Assembly (NCBI RefSeq): GCF_001544295.1
Contig: NZ_BCQF01000015.1
Span: 1 to 64,000 of the forward strand
Length of the DNA stretch: 64,000 nt
Reading direction: 5' to 3'
Source: Enterococcus pseudoavium NBRC 100491
Lineage (GTDB): Bacteria > Bacillota > Bacilli > Lactobacillales > Enterococcaceae
The translations under genes were made by a program, and so were the position numbers. This document shows, piece after piece, positions 19,572-27,907 of this stretch (positions within the stretch are counted from its first letter, which is position 1; every line of letters starts with the position of its first letter). The notes under the pieces were generated by a model, which searched no databases, had not been told where the DNA came from, and saw only the letters and a program-made list of their open reading frames with translations.

Positions 19572-19648
19572 TCCTTTTTCATACTAATGTATTTATTTTT
19601 CTTTTCAGAAAAATAAGGCTGATCTTCAAGCCGTATATCATTCTGCTA
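19572..19648 (-). repeat. 77-bp direct repeat, copy B
   Basis: The second copy of the duplication in the hisS leader. It ends in AAAAAGGA without a matching start of hisS. The same 20-codon minus-strand frame is at 19579-19641; the single base difference is synonymous (Ile ATC/ATT). Confidence 0.9.
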
Positions 19649-19734
19649 CGGTTTCGTTGAGGGCTTTCTCAACACGCCAACAGCAATTGCGCGCTCTTCC
19701 ATACTAACATTATCTTTTTCAAAAAGCTGAGCAC

Positions 19735-19990
19735 AAAAAAGCCCCTGTTCAATTGAACAAGGGCGAAAATTCCGCGGTACCACCTATTTTTTAAAAGAGT
19801 CTCGCTCTTTTTCTCTAGCAATTAACGCTTGCGTAACGGAGCGGCTTTGCACGCGCTCATCTCCAGACTGTCTTTCAATCATCACTCACGAAATTGCTCT
19901 CAGCCAAGGCAATTTTTTCTGTACGTTTCTGTGCAATCTACTGGTTCCTTCATAGATATTTCATTGATGTATTTATCTCTTAATAAGCTA
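19735..19990 (-). promoter_or_regulatory. T-box riboswitch of hisS-aspS
   Basis: The T-box core (AGGTGGTACCGCGG, 19772-19785) is followed by a terminator of GCCCTTGTTC and near-complement (19741-19764), ending in T6. Upstream lies a stem I with a distal hairpin (AAATTGC/GCAATTT). On its 3' side a GAC followed by A (GAAAGACAG) could be an aspartate specifier. The leader is about 250 bases. A -35 TTGACT is visible just upstream with a poor -10. Uncharged tRNA should favour read-through into hisS-aspS. Confidence 0.9.
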
Positions 19991-20134
19991 CTAAAAAAAA
20001 GCTCGAAAGTCAAGCGATATTCTAAACAGAAATGAGAGCTAAATGCGATTAGTCGCTTTTTCTTTTACTTTATCTTACACTAAAAATAGAATGACTCTTT
20101 GAATCAAACAGCAAAAATAAGGAGTGAATACGAT

Positions 20135-21070
20135 ATGTCAGATGTACGAATTGGAAAATCACAAGTCTATGCCAGTGCCTTAGGCTTAGGAACAAATGCC
20201 GTCGGCGGACACAATCTTTATCCGAATTTAGAAGATGAAAACGGCAAAGAAATTATTCGCACAGCACTTAATAATGGCCTTACTCTGTTAGATACGGCTT
20301 TTGCTTACGGCCATGGTCGCTCGGAAGAATTAATCGGCGAAGTTTTGCAAGAGCCAGAGTTTGACCGGTCACGTGTAATCGTAGCAACGAAAGCGGCCCA
20401 CGATTTGAAGCAAGGCGGAAAATTTAACAACTCTCCAGATTTTCTGCGGGAGGCTGTTGAAACAGCTTTACAAAGACTACAAACAGATTATATCGATATT
20501 TTCTATATCCATTATCCTGATGAAGCAACGCCAAAAAATGAAGCAGTCCAAGCTTTACGTGAATTAAAAGACGCAGGTAAAATTCGAGCCATCGGTGTTT
20601 CTAATTTCTCCTTAGCCCAATTAAAAGAAGCCAATCAAGATGGCTATGTCGATATTGTTGAAGATCGTTTCAGCTTGCTACATCGGGAACACGAAAAAAC
20701 TTTATTTCCTTACCTAAAAGCCAATGAAATTAGCTTTGTTCCCTACTACCCATTGGATTCTGGTCTTTTGACCGGAAAATATGACCAGGAAACTCACTTT
20801 GAAGATAGTGATTTACGCAGCAAGAATCCCGATTTCAAAGGCGAACGCTTCAAAAAAATCATCCATACCGTTGACCAGCTAAAACCACTCGCCAAAGATT
20901 ATGATGCAACAGTGACACAACTAGTTTTGGCTTGGTATATGAAACATCCGCAAATCGATGTAGTGATTCCGGGAGCTAAACGTCCAGATCAAGTTGAAGC
21001 TAATGCTAAAGCCGTCGACATCCACCTTTCTACAACAGACTTTGATAAGATCGATCAACTTTTTAAATAG
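20135..21070 (+). CDS. Aldo/keto reductase
   Basis: A 311-aa NADPH-dependent AKR. Catalytic residues are readable: Asp and Tyr in DTAFAYGHG, Lys in VATKAAHD, His in YIHYPDE. The phosphate/NADP-binding end IGVSNFS and IPGAKRPDQVEAN is intact. The layout resembles IolS/YcsN-type reductases. The substrate is unknown. The ATG at 20135 is chosen because AAGGAGTG lies at ideal spacing; an ATG 36 bases upstream has no site. It is divergent from the hisS leader and convergent with the dehydrogenase gene. Confidence 0.87.
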   Translation: MSDVRIGKSQVYASALGLGTNAVGGHNLYPNLEDENGKEIIRTALNNGLTLLDTAFAYGHGRSEELIGEVLQEPEFDRSRVIVATKAAHDLKQGGKFNNSPDFLREAVETALQRLQTDYIDIFYIHYPDEATPKNEAVQALRELKDAGKIRAIGVSNFSLAQLKEANQDGYVDIVEDRFSLLHREHEKTLFPYLKANEISFVPYYPLDSGLLTGKYDQETHFEDSDLRSKNPDFKGERFKKIIHTVDQLKPLAKDYDATVTQLVLAWYMKHPQIDVVIPGAKRPDQVEANAKAVDIHLSTTDFDKIDQLFK

Positions 21071-21073
21071 AAG

Positions 21074-21106
21074 AAAAGGCCGTGACGTTAATCCGTCAGG
21101 GCCTTA
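21074..21106. terminator. Bidirectional terminator after the aldo/keto reductase
   Basis: AAGGCC-TGACG and near-complement with a short loop, A-run on the left and TTATTT on the right. It overlaps the end of the convergent dehydrogenase gene. Confidence 0.7.
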
Positions 21107-22065
21107 TTTACAACATTTTTGGCTTGACCCACTAGAAAGGCCGCTAAATTATCGACTGCGATTCCCATCAAGCGTTCCCTCGTCTCTAAAGGACGCCAAG
21201 CAATATGGGGTGTAATAAAACAATTTTTGGCTTTTAATAATGGGTTATCCCCGGACATGGGTTCTTTTGAGACGACATCTAAGCCAGCCGCATAAATTTT
21301 ACCTGCATTCAACGCTTCGGCAACTGCCGCTTCATCGATTAGACCGCCGCGAGCACTATTTAATAAAATGACGCCATCTTTCATTTGGTTAATGGCCGTT
21401 TGATTGATCATCTGCTGCGTCTCGTCCGTCTGAGGAACGTGTAAACTGATAATATCAGCTTGTTGGTAGAGTTCAGTTAGTGACACTTGTCGCGCCCAAG
21501 CAGCTTGCGGAGCTTTTTCCCGGTGATTCCAATAAATCACCTTCAGCTTGAAGGCCTGAGCGATTGCTGCCGTTGCTTGTGCAATTTCACCGTACCCGAT
21601 CAAGCCGATTGTTTTTCCTTGCAATTCCATCAAAGGAGTTTTTTGATAGGTAAAATCGACGCTACTTTGCCACTCTCCCAGATGGACCGAGGCATTGTGG
21701 GCGCCTACTTGGTTCACAATTTCTAATAGCAATGCAAAAGTAAATTGTGCTACGGCGTCGGTTCCGTATGCGGGAATATTCGTTACTGGTATCTTACGCT
21801 TGCTAGCTGCATCAAGATCAACCACATTGTACCCTGTGGCCATCACACCGATATATTTTACTTGTGGAGCAGCTGCCAAAACTTCCGCATCGATCGGTGT
21901 CTTGTTGGTCAAGACTACCTCTGCCTCACCAATTCGTTCAATAATTTCCTTTTTATCGGTAAATGAAGTTCGTTCATAAACCGTCACCTCACCAAATGTT
22001 TCAAATCCTTGCCAACTTAAATCACCGGGATTCAAGGCGTAACCATCTAAAACTACAATTTTCAT
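21088..22065 (-). CDS. D-isomer-specific 2-hydroxyacid dehydrogenase
   Basis: A 325-aa NAD-dependent dehydrogenase of the glycerate/hydroxypyruvate reductase group. The N-terminus MKIVVLDGYALNPGDLSW is typical. The Rossmann loop is GLIGYGEIA (GxGxxx with Gly-Tyr-Gly). The catalytic Arg is in NSARGGLID, the Glu in DVVSKEPM and the His in ITPHIAW. It likely reduces a 2-oxoacid, with glyoxylate or hydroxypyruvate as family substrates. D-lactate or vancomycin-resistance VanH functions are less likely from the N-terminus. The start has GTGAGG upstream. Monocistronic. Confidence 0.85.
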   Translation of the reverse strand: MKIVVLDGYALNPGDLSWQGFETFGEVTVYERTSFTDKKEIIERIGEAEVVLTNKTPIDAEVLAAAPQVKYIGVMATGYNVVDLDAASKRKIPVTNIPAYGTDAVAQFTFALLLEIVNQVGAHNASVHLGEWQSSVDFTYQKTPLMELQGKTIGLIGYGEIAQATAAIAQAFKLKVIYWNHREKAPQAAWARQVSLTELYQQADIISLHVPQTDETQQMINQTAINQMKDGVILLNSARGGLIDEAAVAEALNAGKIYAAGLDVVSKEPMSGDNPLLKAKNCFITPHIAWRPLETRERLMGIAVDNLAAFLVGQAKNVVNKALTD

Positions 22066-22383
22066 GCTACTTGCCTCACTTTCTACTTGAAATTATTCTA
22101 CCTAGTTTTTTTCTAAAAGAAAAGCACCAATACCAGACTGAAACTACTCATTAGCTCACAGGTCGCTAATGGGTTTCCTCCACATTATGCTAAGAGGCCA
22201 TTGCATTAAAACAAGCCTAGGAAAGTTATCAAAACTTTCCTAGGCTCTAAGAATATAACCGCACAGATCACTTATTTGGGAAATCAAATTCCCTACTTTC
22301 CTGCATACTGGTGGCTGATTGATTAAACAGTAATTGCAAAAACTTATTTATCTAAAAGTGATACTGTGACGGATTTCCTCAAA
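22066..22383. other. Gap between proS and the dehydrogenase
   Basis: Apart from the proS terminator hairpin (22214-22246), no gene, repeat or clear promoter was recognised here. It should contain the dehydrogenase promoter. Confidence 0.4.
22214..22246 (-). terminator. Probable terminator of proS
   Basis: A perfect 14-bp stem (AGCCTAGGAAAGTT and complement) with a 5-base loop, followed on the minus strand by TTGTTTTAA. The T-tail is imperfect and it lies 140 bases past the stop. Confidence 0.6.
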
Positions 22384-23823
22384 TTAATATGCACGTGCGA
22401 TCCAAACAGTGTGTTTCGCAGGCTTTCCACTAACGATATCGACCGTTTTTTCAATCGGTGGGTTAAATGGAATATTTCTTGTCGTGAAGCCAGTTTCTTC
22501 CTTGATCTTAGCTTCGGTTTCCTCGGTACCATCCCAACCAATCAAAACAAATCCAGGGACTTCACCGGCTTCTTTTGATTTTGCGATGTGTTCCTTCAAC
22601 TCATCTAATGTATCGATGTCAGTATGTTCATTGGCTCCATAACGCTTTTTAGCACTTTCGAATAAACGTTTTTGCATCACATCAAGTTGCGCTTCGATAT
22701 ACTCTTCAATACCATCTAAAGAAACGGATTCTTTTTCTGCTAAATCACGCATTTTAATAACCGCTTGATTATTTTCTAAATCGCGTGGTCCAAATTCCAC
22801 TCGTAAAGCCGCACCTTTTAGTTCCCATTCGTTGAATTTGAACCCTGGTGTATTATCAGTCGTATCAATGCGAACCCGTAGACCTTTTTGAACTAAAGCT
22901 GCTTTTAATTCTTTCAAGCGATCAAGAATCTCCGGTTTCTTTTGCCAAGGACCCACTGGAATTAAAACAACTTGTGTTGGTGCCACTTTTGGCGGCAAGA
23001 CTAATCCTTGTTCATCACCATGAACCATGATCAATGAACCAATCAAACGAGTTGAAATCCCCCATGAAGTGGTGTAAGCATGTTCATGCTCGTTGCTGCG
23101 GTTTAAGAATTTAATATCAAAAGCTTCAGCAAAGTTTTGACCAAGGTAATGAGACGTTCCTGCTTGGACGGCTTTCCCGTCACGCATCATTGCCTCTACA
23201 GAATAAGTATCGACCGCTCCAGCAAAACGTTCTGAAGGCGTCTTTTGTCCACGGTAAACAGGAATCGCTAAGGTATCTTCAATCAAAGTCGCATACGCTT
23301 CTAAGATACTCATCGTCCGTTCACGAGCACTTTCTTCGGATTCATGAGCGGTATGACCTTCTTGCCATAAAAATTCTGACGTCCGTAAAAATGGCATCGT
23401 CTTTTTCTCCCAACGGAAAACGTTCGCCCATTGATTGATTTCGTATGGCAGGTCGCGGTAAGAATTGATCCAATTAGAAAAGGCATCGCCAATCAATGTT
23501 TCTGACGTTGGCCGTAAAGCATACGGTTCTTCTAATTCTTCGTCACCGACTTTCGTTAGCCAAGGTAATTCAGGTGCAAACCCTTCAACGTGTTCTTCTT
23601 CTTTTTCTAAGAAATGTTTAGGAATCAGCATTGGGAAGTAGACATTGCGAATGTCTTGAGTTTTTAGGTATTTGTTAAAGTCCTCTTGAATATGTTCCCA
23701 TAATTCCCAGCCATCTGCTTTAAAAATAATACAGCCACGAACAGGTGAATAATCCATTAAATCTGCTTTTTGAATCGTTTGTAAATACCATTTTGAAAAA
23801 TCTTCTTTTTGTAAGTTTGTCAT
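22384..23823 (-). CDS. proS: Proline--tRNA ligase, archaeal/eukaryal type
   Basis: A class IIa synthetase of 479 aa. This is the short type (ProS type 3) without the editing insertion of the usual ~570-aa bacterial enzyme, and with the extra C-terminal domain of archaeal/eukaryal ProRS. Visible: FSKWYLQTIQKADLMDYSPVRG at the start (shown in part), motif 2 (FRWEKKTMPFLRTSEF), the TPSERF and AGTSHYLGQNF blocks, and a C-terminal end in VWIARAY with a terminal Tyr as in this type. Its own T-box leader and promoter lie upstream, and the AGGAGG site is immediately after the terminator. A standard bacterial ProS may exist elsewhere in the genome. Confidence 0.93.
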   Translation of the reverse strand: MTNLQKEDFSKWYLQTIQKADLMDYSPVRGCIIFKADGWELWEHIQEDFNKYLKTQDIRNVYFPMLIPKHFLEKEEEHVEGFAPELPWLTKVGDEELEEPYALRPTSETLIGDAFSNWINSYRDLPYEINQWANVFRWEKKTMPFLRTSEFLWQEGHTAHESEESARERTMSILEAYATLIEDTLAIPVYRGQKTPSERFAGAVDTYSVEAMMRDGKAVQAGTSHYLGQNFAEAFDIKFLNRSNEHEHAYTTSWGISTRLIGSLIMVHGDEQGLVLPPKVAPTQVVLIPVGPWQKKPEILDRLKELKAALVQKGLRVRIDTTDNTPGFKFNEWELKGAALRVEFGPRDLENNQAVIKMRDLAEKESVSLDGIEEYIEAQLDVMQKRLFESAKKRYGANEHTDIDTLDELKEHIAKSKEAGEVPGFVLIGWDGTEETEAKIKEETGFTTRNIPFNPPIEKTVDIVSGKPAKHTVWIARAY

Positions 23824-23839
23824 TCATGCATCCTCCTAA

Positions 23840-24085
23840 AAATAAAATAAAAAAACCGTTCCATCCCTACATCTCTGTAAGGACGAAACGGATAATTTCG
23901 CGGTACCACCTTGCTTGGTCAAACTTTGTTGACCCAACTTTCAGCTCCAATAACGCTAGAGTCGCGTGTTGTTTTCACAACATTCAACTTTGGTAGGTTC
24001 ATAAATTCCAGAGGACGTGTTGATCTTTCAGCCGGTGAATCAACTCTCTGCAGTCATAAAAATTTATTACTATTCCAAATGCTTA
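23840..24085 (-). promoter_or_regulatory. T-box riboswitch of proS
   Basis: The T-box core (AAGGTGGTACCGCG, 23900-23913) is followed by a terminator stem of CCGTTTCGTCC and partner (23856-23891) and a T-run that ends just before the Shine-Dalgarno. Stem I has a distal hairpin (GTTGAT/ATCAAC), then GAACCTACC on the 3' side. CCT, a proline codon, is a plausible specifier. Confidence 0.92.
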
Positions 24086-24090
24086 ACACC

Positions 24091-24119
24091 ATATTAAAGA
24101 CTTCTCATCAAAATTGCAA
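24091..24119 (-). promoter_or_regulatory. Promoter of the proS T-box leader
   Basis: -35 TTGCAA (24114-24119) and -10 TAATAT (24091-24096) at exactly 17 bases. Confidence 0.75.
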
Positions 24120-24138
24120 GCCTAAATGTTAATCTTTT

Positions 24139-24990
24139 TTAATCTTCTGGGACATAACGTTCTTCTAGTCGGCTCATCCACCAGCCTAAAGCGGCTCCTA
24201 GAAGACATAAAATTCCGCAGCCAAGAAATCCTAAAAGACCGATTCCGCTATAATCTGTCGGCACAATCATGACTGTTGAGGCAAAGACGATCCCCAAAAT
24301 AAAATGAAACATCGGGGCATAAAAACGGCTGAAGACCCAGTCCATCAATTTCGATAAACTCAATACGGTGACTAATCCACCAATCCCAATTGGAATGATC
24401 ACACCCAAATCAATCGATTTGAACCCATCAGCCATTGCCTTATACATCCCCATATAAACTAAGAAGTTAGAGGGGCTTAATCCTGGTACAATCAGCCCTA
24501 AGCCAATCAAAGCACCTGCAATCATCCAAGTGAAGAAGTTTTGATCGACTGTTCCAAACAAGCTCGAGCCTTTCCATAAAAATAAAAAACCAACGACGAA
24601 GCTAACGATCATAATTACTAAATCTTTCGTTCCTCGTCCATGTTTGCCAGCTTCTTTCCATAATGCCGGGACCGTACCAATAATACAACCGACAAAGAAC
24701 CAGAGCATGATCGTTTCAAATTCACCTAATAAAAAACTAACCGCAAAAGATAACACGAAAACACCAGTCAATCCGCCTAAACCGACTGGAATGAAAAATA
24801 GTAGATTCTCTTTGAAATTTTTAGTAATGTGGGCTAAAAATGAAATGATTCGCTCATAAATTCCAAACACAGCAGCCAATGCACCACCGCTGACCCCTGG
24901 CAGAATAAAACCTGAGCCAATGAACATCCCTTTGATGAAGCGTAAAAACCAATCGCTCTTATTGGGCGTTGTAACTTTTTCGTTTTTCAT
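24139..24990 (-). CDS. DUF368 membrane protein, probable polyprenyl-phosphate transporter (PopT-like)
   Basis: A 283-aa integral membrane protein with about eight hydrophobic segments. The two family signatures are present: FILPGVSGGALA near residue 35 and LIVPGLSPSNFLVYMG near residue 170, an internal duplication. DUF368 proteins have been proposed as polyprenyl-phosphate (undecaprenyl-phosphate) translocases that recycle the cell-wall lipid carrier. That role is family knowledge, not shown here. The protein ends in charged residues. Monocistronic, upstream of the proS promoter. The ribosome site GAGGG is slightly far from ATG. Confidence 0.85.
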   Translation of the reverse strand: MKNEKVTTPNKSDWFLRFIKGMFIGSGFILPGVSGGALAAVFGIYERIISFLAHITKNFKENLLFFIPVGLGGLTGVFVLSFAVSFLLGEFETIMLWFFVGCIIGTVPALWKEAGKHGRGTKDLVIMIVSFVVGFLFLWKGSSLFGTVDQNFFTWMIAGALIGLGLIVPGLSPSNFLVYMGMYKAMADGFKSIDLGVIIPIGIGGLVTVLSLSKLMDWVFSRFYAPMFHFILGIVFASTVMIVPTDYSGIGLLGFLGCGILCLLGAALGWWMSRLEERYVPED

Positions 24991-25159
24991 AAAAAATAAG
25001 TCCCTCTTCTTTCTTTTATATCTTAGTCAGTGTATCGGTAAAAAGAACACCATGCAAGACCCCTCGCGGCTCTTCCAATAAAAAATTAAACAATTTTTTT
25101 GAAATAAAAGAACTGATTAGCTTAAATTCTACGTTGACCTGCTCAAAAATTTATCCAAA

Positions 25160-25202
25160 AAAAGATTTGAAACTCACAAAAAAGGAGTCTCAAATCTTTT
25201 TA
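25160..25202 (-). terminator. Terminator of the flavodoxin-fold reductase gene
   Basis: AAAAAGATTTGA-ACTC with GAGT-TCAAATCTTTTT around a purine-rich loop. It overlaps the stop codon and ends in a T-run on the minus strand. Confidence 0.75.
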
Positions 25203-25766
25203 AAGCTTTTCATAAACCGAATCCAGATGGGCTTGGCGTTCATTCGCGGATAAGTGTTTCACCGAACCTAAATGGTACCAACTAATATTTCGCATACCAA
25301 TATCTTCTAACGTCGTGGTCAACTGGTGCTTGTAACTACGAGTACAGTGTTGATCCAACTGTTCTGTCGGTTGATCTGAGGTAGTAAAAACAACGACTGA
25401 ATCGACGGATAACAGCGGTTGAATGCCATTCCCACCATCAAAAAAGGCGAATTCATTTAATAATACTTTATCAAGAAAGCCTTTTAAACTTGCTGGTGAA
25501 GAATACCACCAGATGGGAAAAATCAAAACCAGTTGAGTCGTTTCCCGCAAGATGTTCATATAGTGTAAAACTAACGGATCCAAGACTGAGCCACTTTGAT
25601 ACCCTGCCAATTCCGCTTCACACATCACCGGGTTAAAACCGTCTTTATTTAGATCAATCACCTGATAAATTTTTTGATCCTGTTCCAAACCAGCGATTAA
25701 TTGGTTTAAAATACCATGATTAAAACTTTCTTTCCATGGATGATCAATAATCAACGTTGTTGTCAT
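25200..25766 (-). CDS. NAD(P)H oxidoreductase, flavodoxin-like fold
   Basis: A 188-aa FMN/FAD quinone or nitro-type reductase of the YwrO/MdaB/KefF group. The fold markers are a beta strand then DHPWKESFNHGI, the flavin loop FPIWWYSSPASLKGFLDKV, and a second half with VVFTTSDQPTEQ. The substrate (quinone, diaphorase or azo compound) is not determined. The start has GGGGAGG. Monocistronic. Confidence 0.83.
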   Translation of the reverse strand: MTTTLIIDHPWKESFNHGILNQLIAGLEQDQKIYQVIDLNKDGFNPVMCEAELAGYQSGSVLDPLVLHYMNILRETTQLVLIFPIWWYSSPASLKGFLDKVLLNEFAFFDGGNGIQPLLSVDSVVVFTTSDQPTEQLDQHCTRSYKHQLTTTLEDIGMRNISWYHLGSVKHLSANERQAHLDSVYEKL

Positions 25767-26031
25767 GCCAACCTCCCCAGACCCTTTTTATCAAAAATAG
25801 CACAAATGTATTGCATTTTGATGTCAGTTTTATTTCAAACAAACTAAGAACAGACTAAAGTTAAGTTATCTTTTCAAATTGCTGGTTTAGTCTTGCTCGT
25901 TTTTACTATGCCGAGTTTCATAAAAAAACTTTTTCTAATTAAAACATCCCCTTGCATGACTATCTGATCCTCGTTAAACTAGTTATAAAGGCTAGCTACA
26001 ACTCAGTAAAAAATTTAAGGAGGATCAGCCC

Positions 26032-26540
26032 ATGGTAAATGAAGCGCAAAAAGATTTTAATGCGATGTTGCAAGAAGACAAAGGGATGCCAAAAATGCAG
26101 ATCATTACTGACAAAGCTACCATCAAACGATACGGTGGAAACAAAATGTACTTCGCCCCACCATTAACTTATGATGTACTTATGAGAAAAATTCCAGCTG
26201 GAAAAATTATCACTACTGGTGCGATTAGGGAATATTTAGCGAAGGAAAATGGAGCTGATTTTACCGAACCAATTACAGCAGGTGTTTTTATTTCGATTGC
26301 CGCTTGAGCTAGCGAACAACGCACTAGTGACCCGACACCTTATTGGCGAACATTGAAAGCACACGGTGAACTCAATCCAAAATTTCCTGGTGGCATCGAA
26401 GCCCAAAAAATGAAACTCGAAGCAGAAGGCCATACTATTGTTGTGCGAGGAAGAAAAAAGCTAAGATATTATGTAGAGGATTATGAAAAAAGCTAAGATA
26501 TTATGTAGAGGATTATGAAAAAAGATTGTATCAATTATAA
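26032..26540 (+). pseudogene. MGMT-like DNA-binding protein gene with two lesions
   Basis: The first 91 codons read a methylated-DNA methyltransferase-like domain (KIPAGKIITTGAIREYL, then a hydrophobic SIAA). A TGA at 26305-26307 then stops it. The same frame continues with clearly homologous-looking coding sequence (TPYWRTLKAHGELNPKFPGG) to 26496, so the TGA likely replaced a Trp TGG. Near the end a 32-bp tandem duplication (26461-26492 and 26493-26524) shifts the frame. Removing one copy restores DYEKRLYQL and a stop at 26540. The PCHR alkyl-acceptor motif is absent, so the ancestor resembled alkyltransferase-like proteins. The ribosome site AAGGAGG is intact. Confidence 0.8.
26461..26524 (+). 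repeat. 32-bp tandem duplication
   Basis: Two identical abutting 32-base units (26461-26492 and 26493-26524) in the 3' end of the MGMT-like gene. Since 32 is not a multiple of 3, it causes a frameshift. Confidence 0.97.
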
Positions 26541-26629
26541 GCAGACCGACTGAGCAAGACAGTCAAAAGCTGCTCGCTTAGTCGCTCCACTTGAAAAATT
26601 TGACTAACTCCTTTTCTGACAGATAAAAA

Positions 26630-26656
26630 AGCCTTTTACCAAATTGATAAAAGGCT
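26630..26656 (-). terminator. Terminator of ackA
   Basis: AGCCTTTTA with its exact complement around a 9-base loop, then T-run on the minus strand, just past the ackA stop. Confidence 0.8.
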
Positions 26657-26663
26657 AGGAAGC

Positions 26664-27860
26664 TTATTTACTTAAACGTTGTACATCACGAGCAATCATT
26701 ACTTCTTCATCGGTTGGAATCACGTAAACTTTGACGCGAGAATTTTCAGTTGAAAGCTCCGCTTCTTTGCCGTGAATACTCTTGTTAACGGCTTCGTCGA
26801 TTTCGATACCAAACCAAGTCATTTTTTCTAAAACCATCCGGCGGACAGGATCAGCATTTTCACCAACACCTGCGGTAAAGACAATCGCGTCAACACCGTT
26901 CATCACAGAAATATATTGTGCGATGTATTTACGAATTCGATCGCAATAAATTTCTAATGCTAAGATTGCATCTTCATTGCCTTCATCGGCACCTAGTTCG
27001 ATATCCCGCATGTCACTTGAAATCCCCGTTAAGCCTAACACGCCTGATTTTTTATTTAAGACATCGATCATTTCATTGATATCTTTAATACCGGCTTTTT
27101 CCATCAAATAAGGTAATAATGAAGCATCGATATCACCTGAACGAGTACCCATGGTTAAACCTGCTAACGGTGTAAAGCCCATTGAAGTATCTACTGACTT
27201 ACCGCCTTCAACCGCAGTGACTGAACCACCGTTTCCGATGTGGGCAGTGATAATTTTAGTTTCTTCAATTGGTTTACCTAATAATTCTGCGGCCCGTTCT
27301 GAAACATAGCGATGACTAGTTCCGTGGAAACCATATTTACGCGCTGCATATTTATCATAAAACTCTTTAGGAATACTATATAAATAATTGGTTGCAGGCA
27401 TAGTTGCATGGAAAGAAGTATCGAATACCGCAACACTCACAATATTTGGCAAAATATGACGGAATGCTTTGATTCCCATTGCATTTGCTGGGTTGTGTAA
27501 CGGGGCAAACTCGCTTAATTCTTCAATTTTAGCTAAAACGTCATCATCGATCACAACAGAATCTTTGAAGTATTCTCCACCAGCTACTACACGATGACCA
27601 ACACCGGTAATTTCATCAAATGAAGCGATAATCTTTAATTCGATTAATTGATCCAACAACATTTGAACAGCAACTTCGTGGTCTTTGATATCTAAGACTT
27701 GTTCAAATTTTTGACCTTCACCATATTTGATTGTAAAAATCGAATCATTAATCCCAATTCGTTCCACGATTCCTTTAGCGACAACTGACTCTTCTGGCAT
27801 TTGATAAAGCTGCCATTTCAAACTTGAACTACCTGCGTTGATTGCAATTGTTTTTGACAT
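26664..27860 (-). CDS. ackA: Acetate kinase
   Basis: AckA makes ATP from acetyl phosphate in overflow and mixed-acid metabolism. The 398-aa protein has the ASKHA signatures: INAGSSSLK at the N-terminus, the catalytic Arg region [14 protein letters not shown], the His in [20 protein letters not shown], and [10 protein letters not shown] near the C-terminus. It lies 47 bases downstream of a methyltransferase gene, an old neighbour in bacilli. No cre site was recognised immediately upstream. Complete, no lesion. Confidence 0.97.
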   Translation of the reverse strand: MSKTIAINAGSSSLKWQLYQMPEESVVAKGIVERIGINDSIFTIKYGEGQKFEQVLDIKDHEVAVQMLLDQLIELKIIASFDEITGVGHRVVAGGEYFKDSVVIDDDVLAKIEELSEFAPLHNPANAMGIKAFRHILPNIVSVAVFDTSFHATMPATNYLYSIPKEFYDKYAARKYGFHGTSHRYVSERAAELLGKPIEETKIITAHIGNGGSVTAVEGGKSVDTSMGFTPLAGLTMGTRSGDIDASLLPYLMEKAGIKDINEMIDVLNKKSGVLGLTGISSDMRDIELGADEGNEDAILALEIYCDRIRKYIAQYISVMNGVDAIVFTAGVGENADPVRRMVLEKMTWFGIEIDEAVNKSIHGKEAELSTENSRVKVYVIPTDEEVMIARDVQRLSK

Positions 27861-27907
27861 TTTAACTCTCCTTTAATATTAAATAGCTATTGGCTCATTC
27901 GAGCGGA

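Noticed and set aside
20043-20064. Small plus-strand terminator (GCGA/TCGC plus T-run) between the hisS leader and the aldo/keto reductase
   Set aside because: The stem has only four to five base pairs and no gene ends there; too weak to call.
21088-22065. VanH-like dehydrogenase of a vancomycin resistance cluster
   Set aside because: No VanA/VanX-type ligase or dipeptidase nearby, and the N-terminus fits glycerate/hydroxypyruvate reductases.
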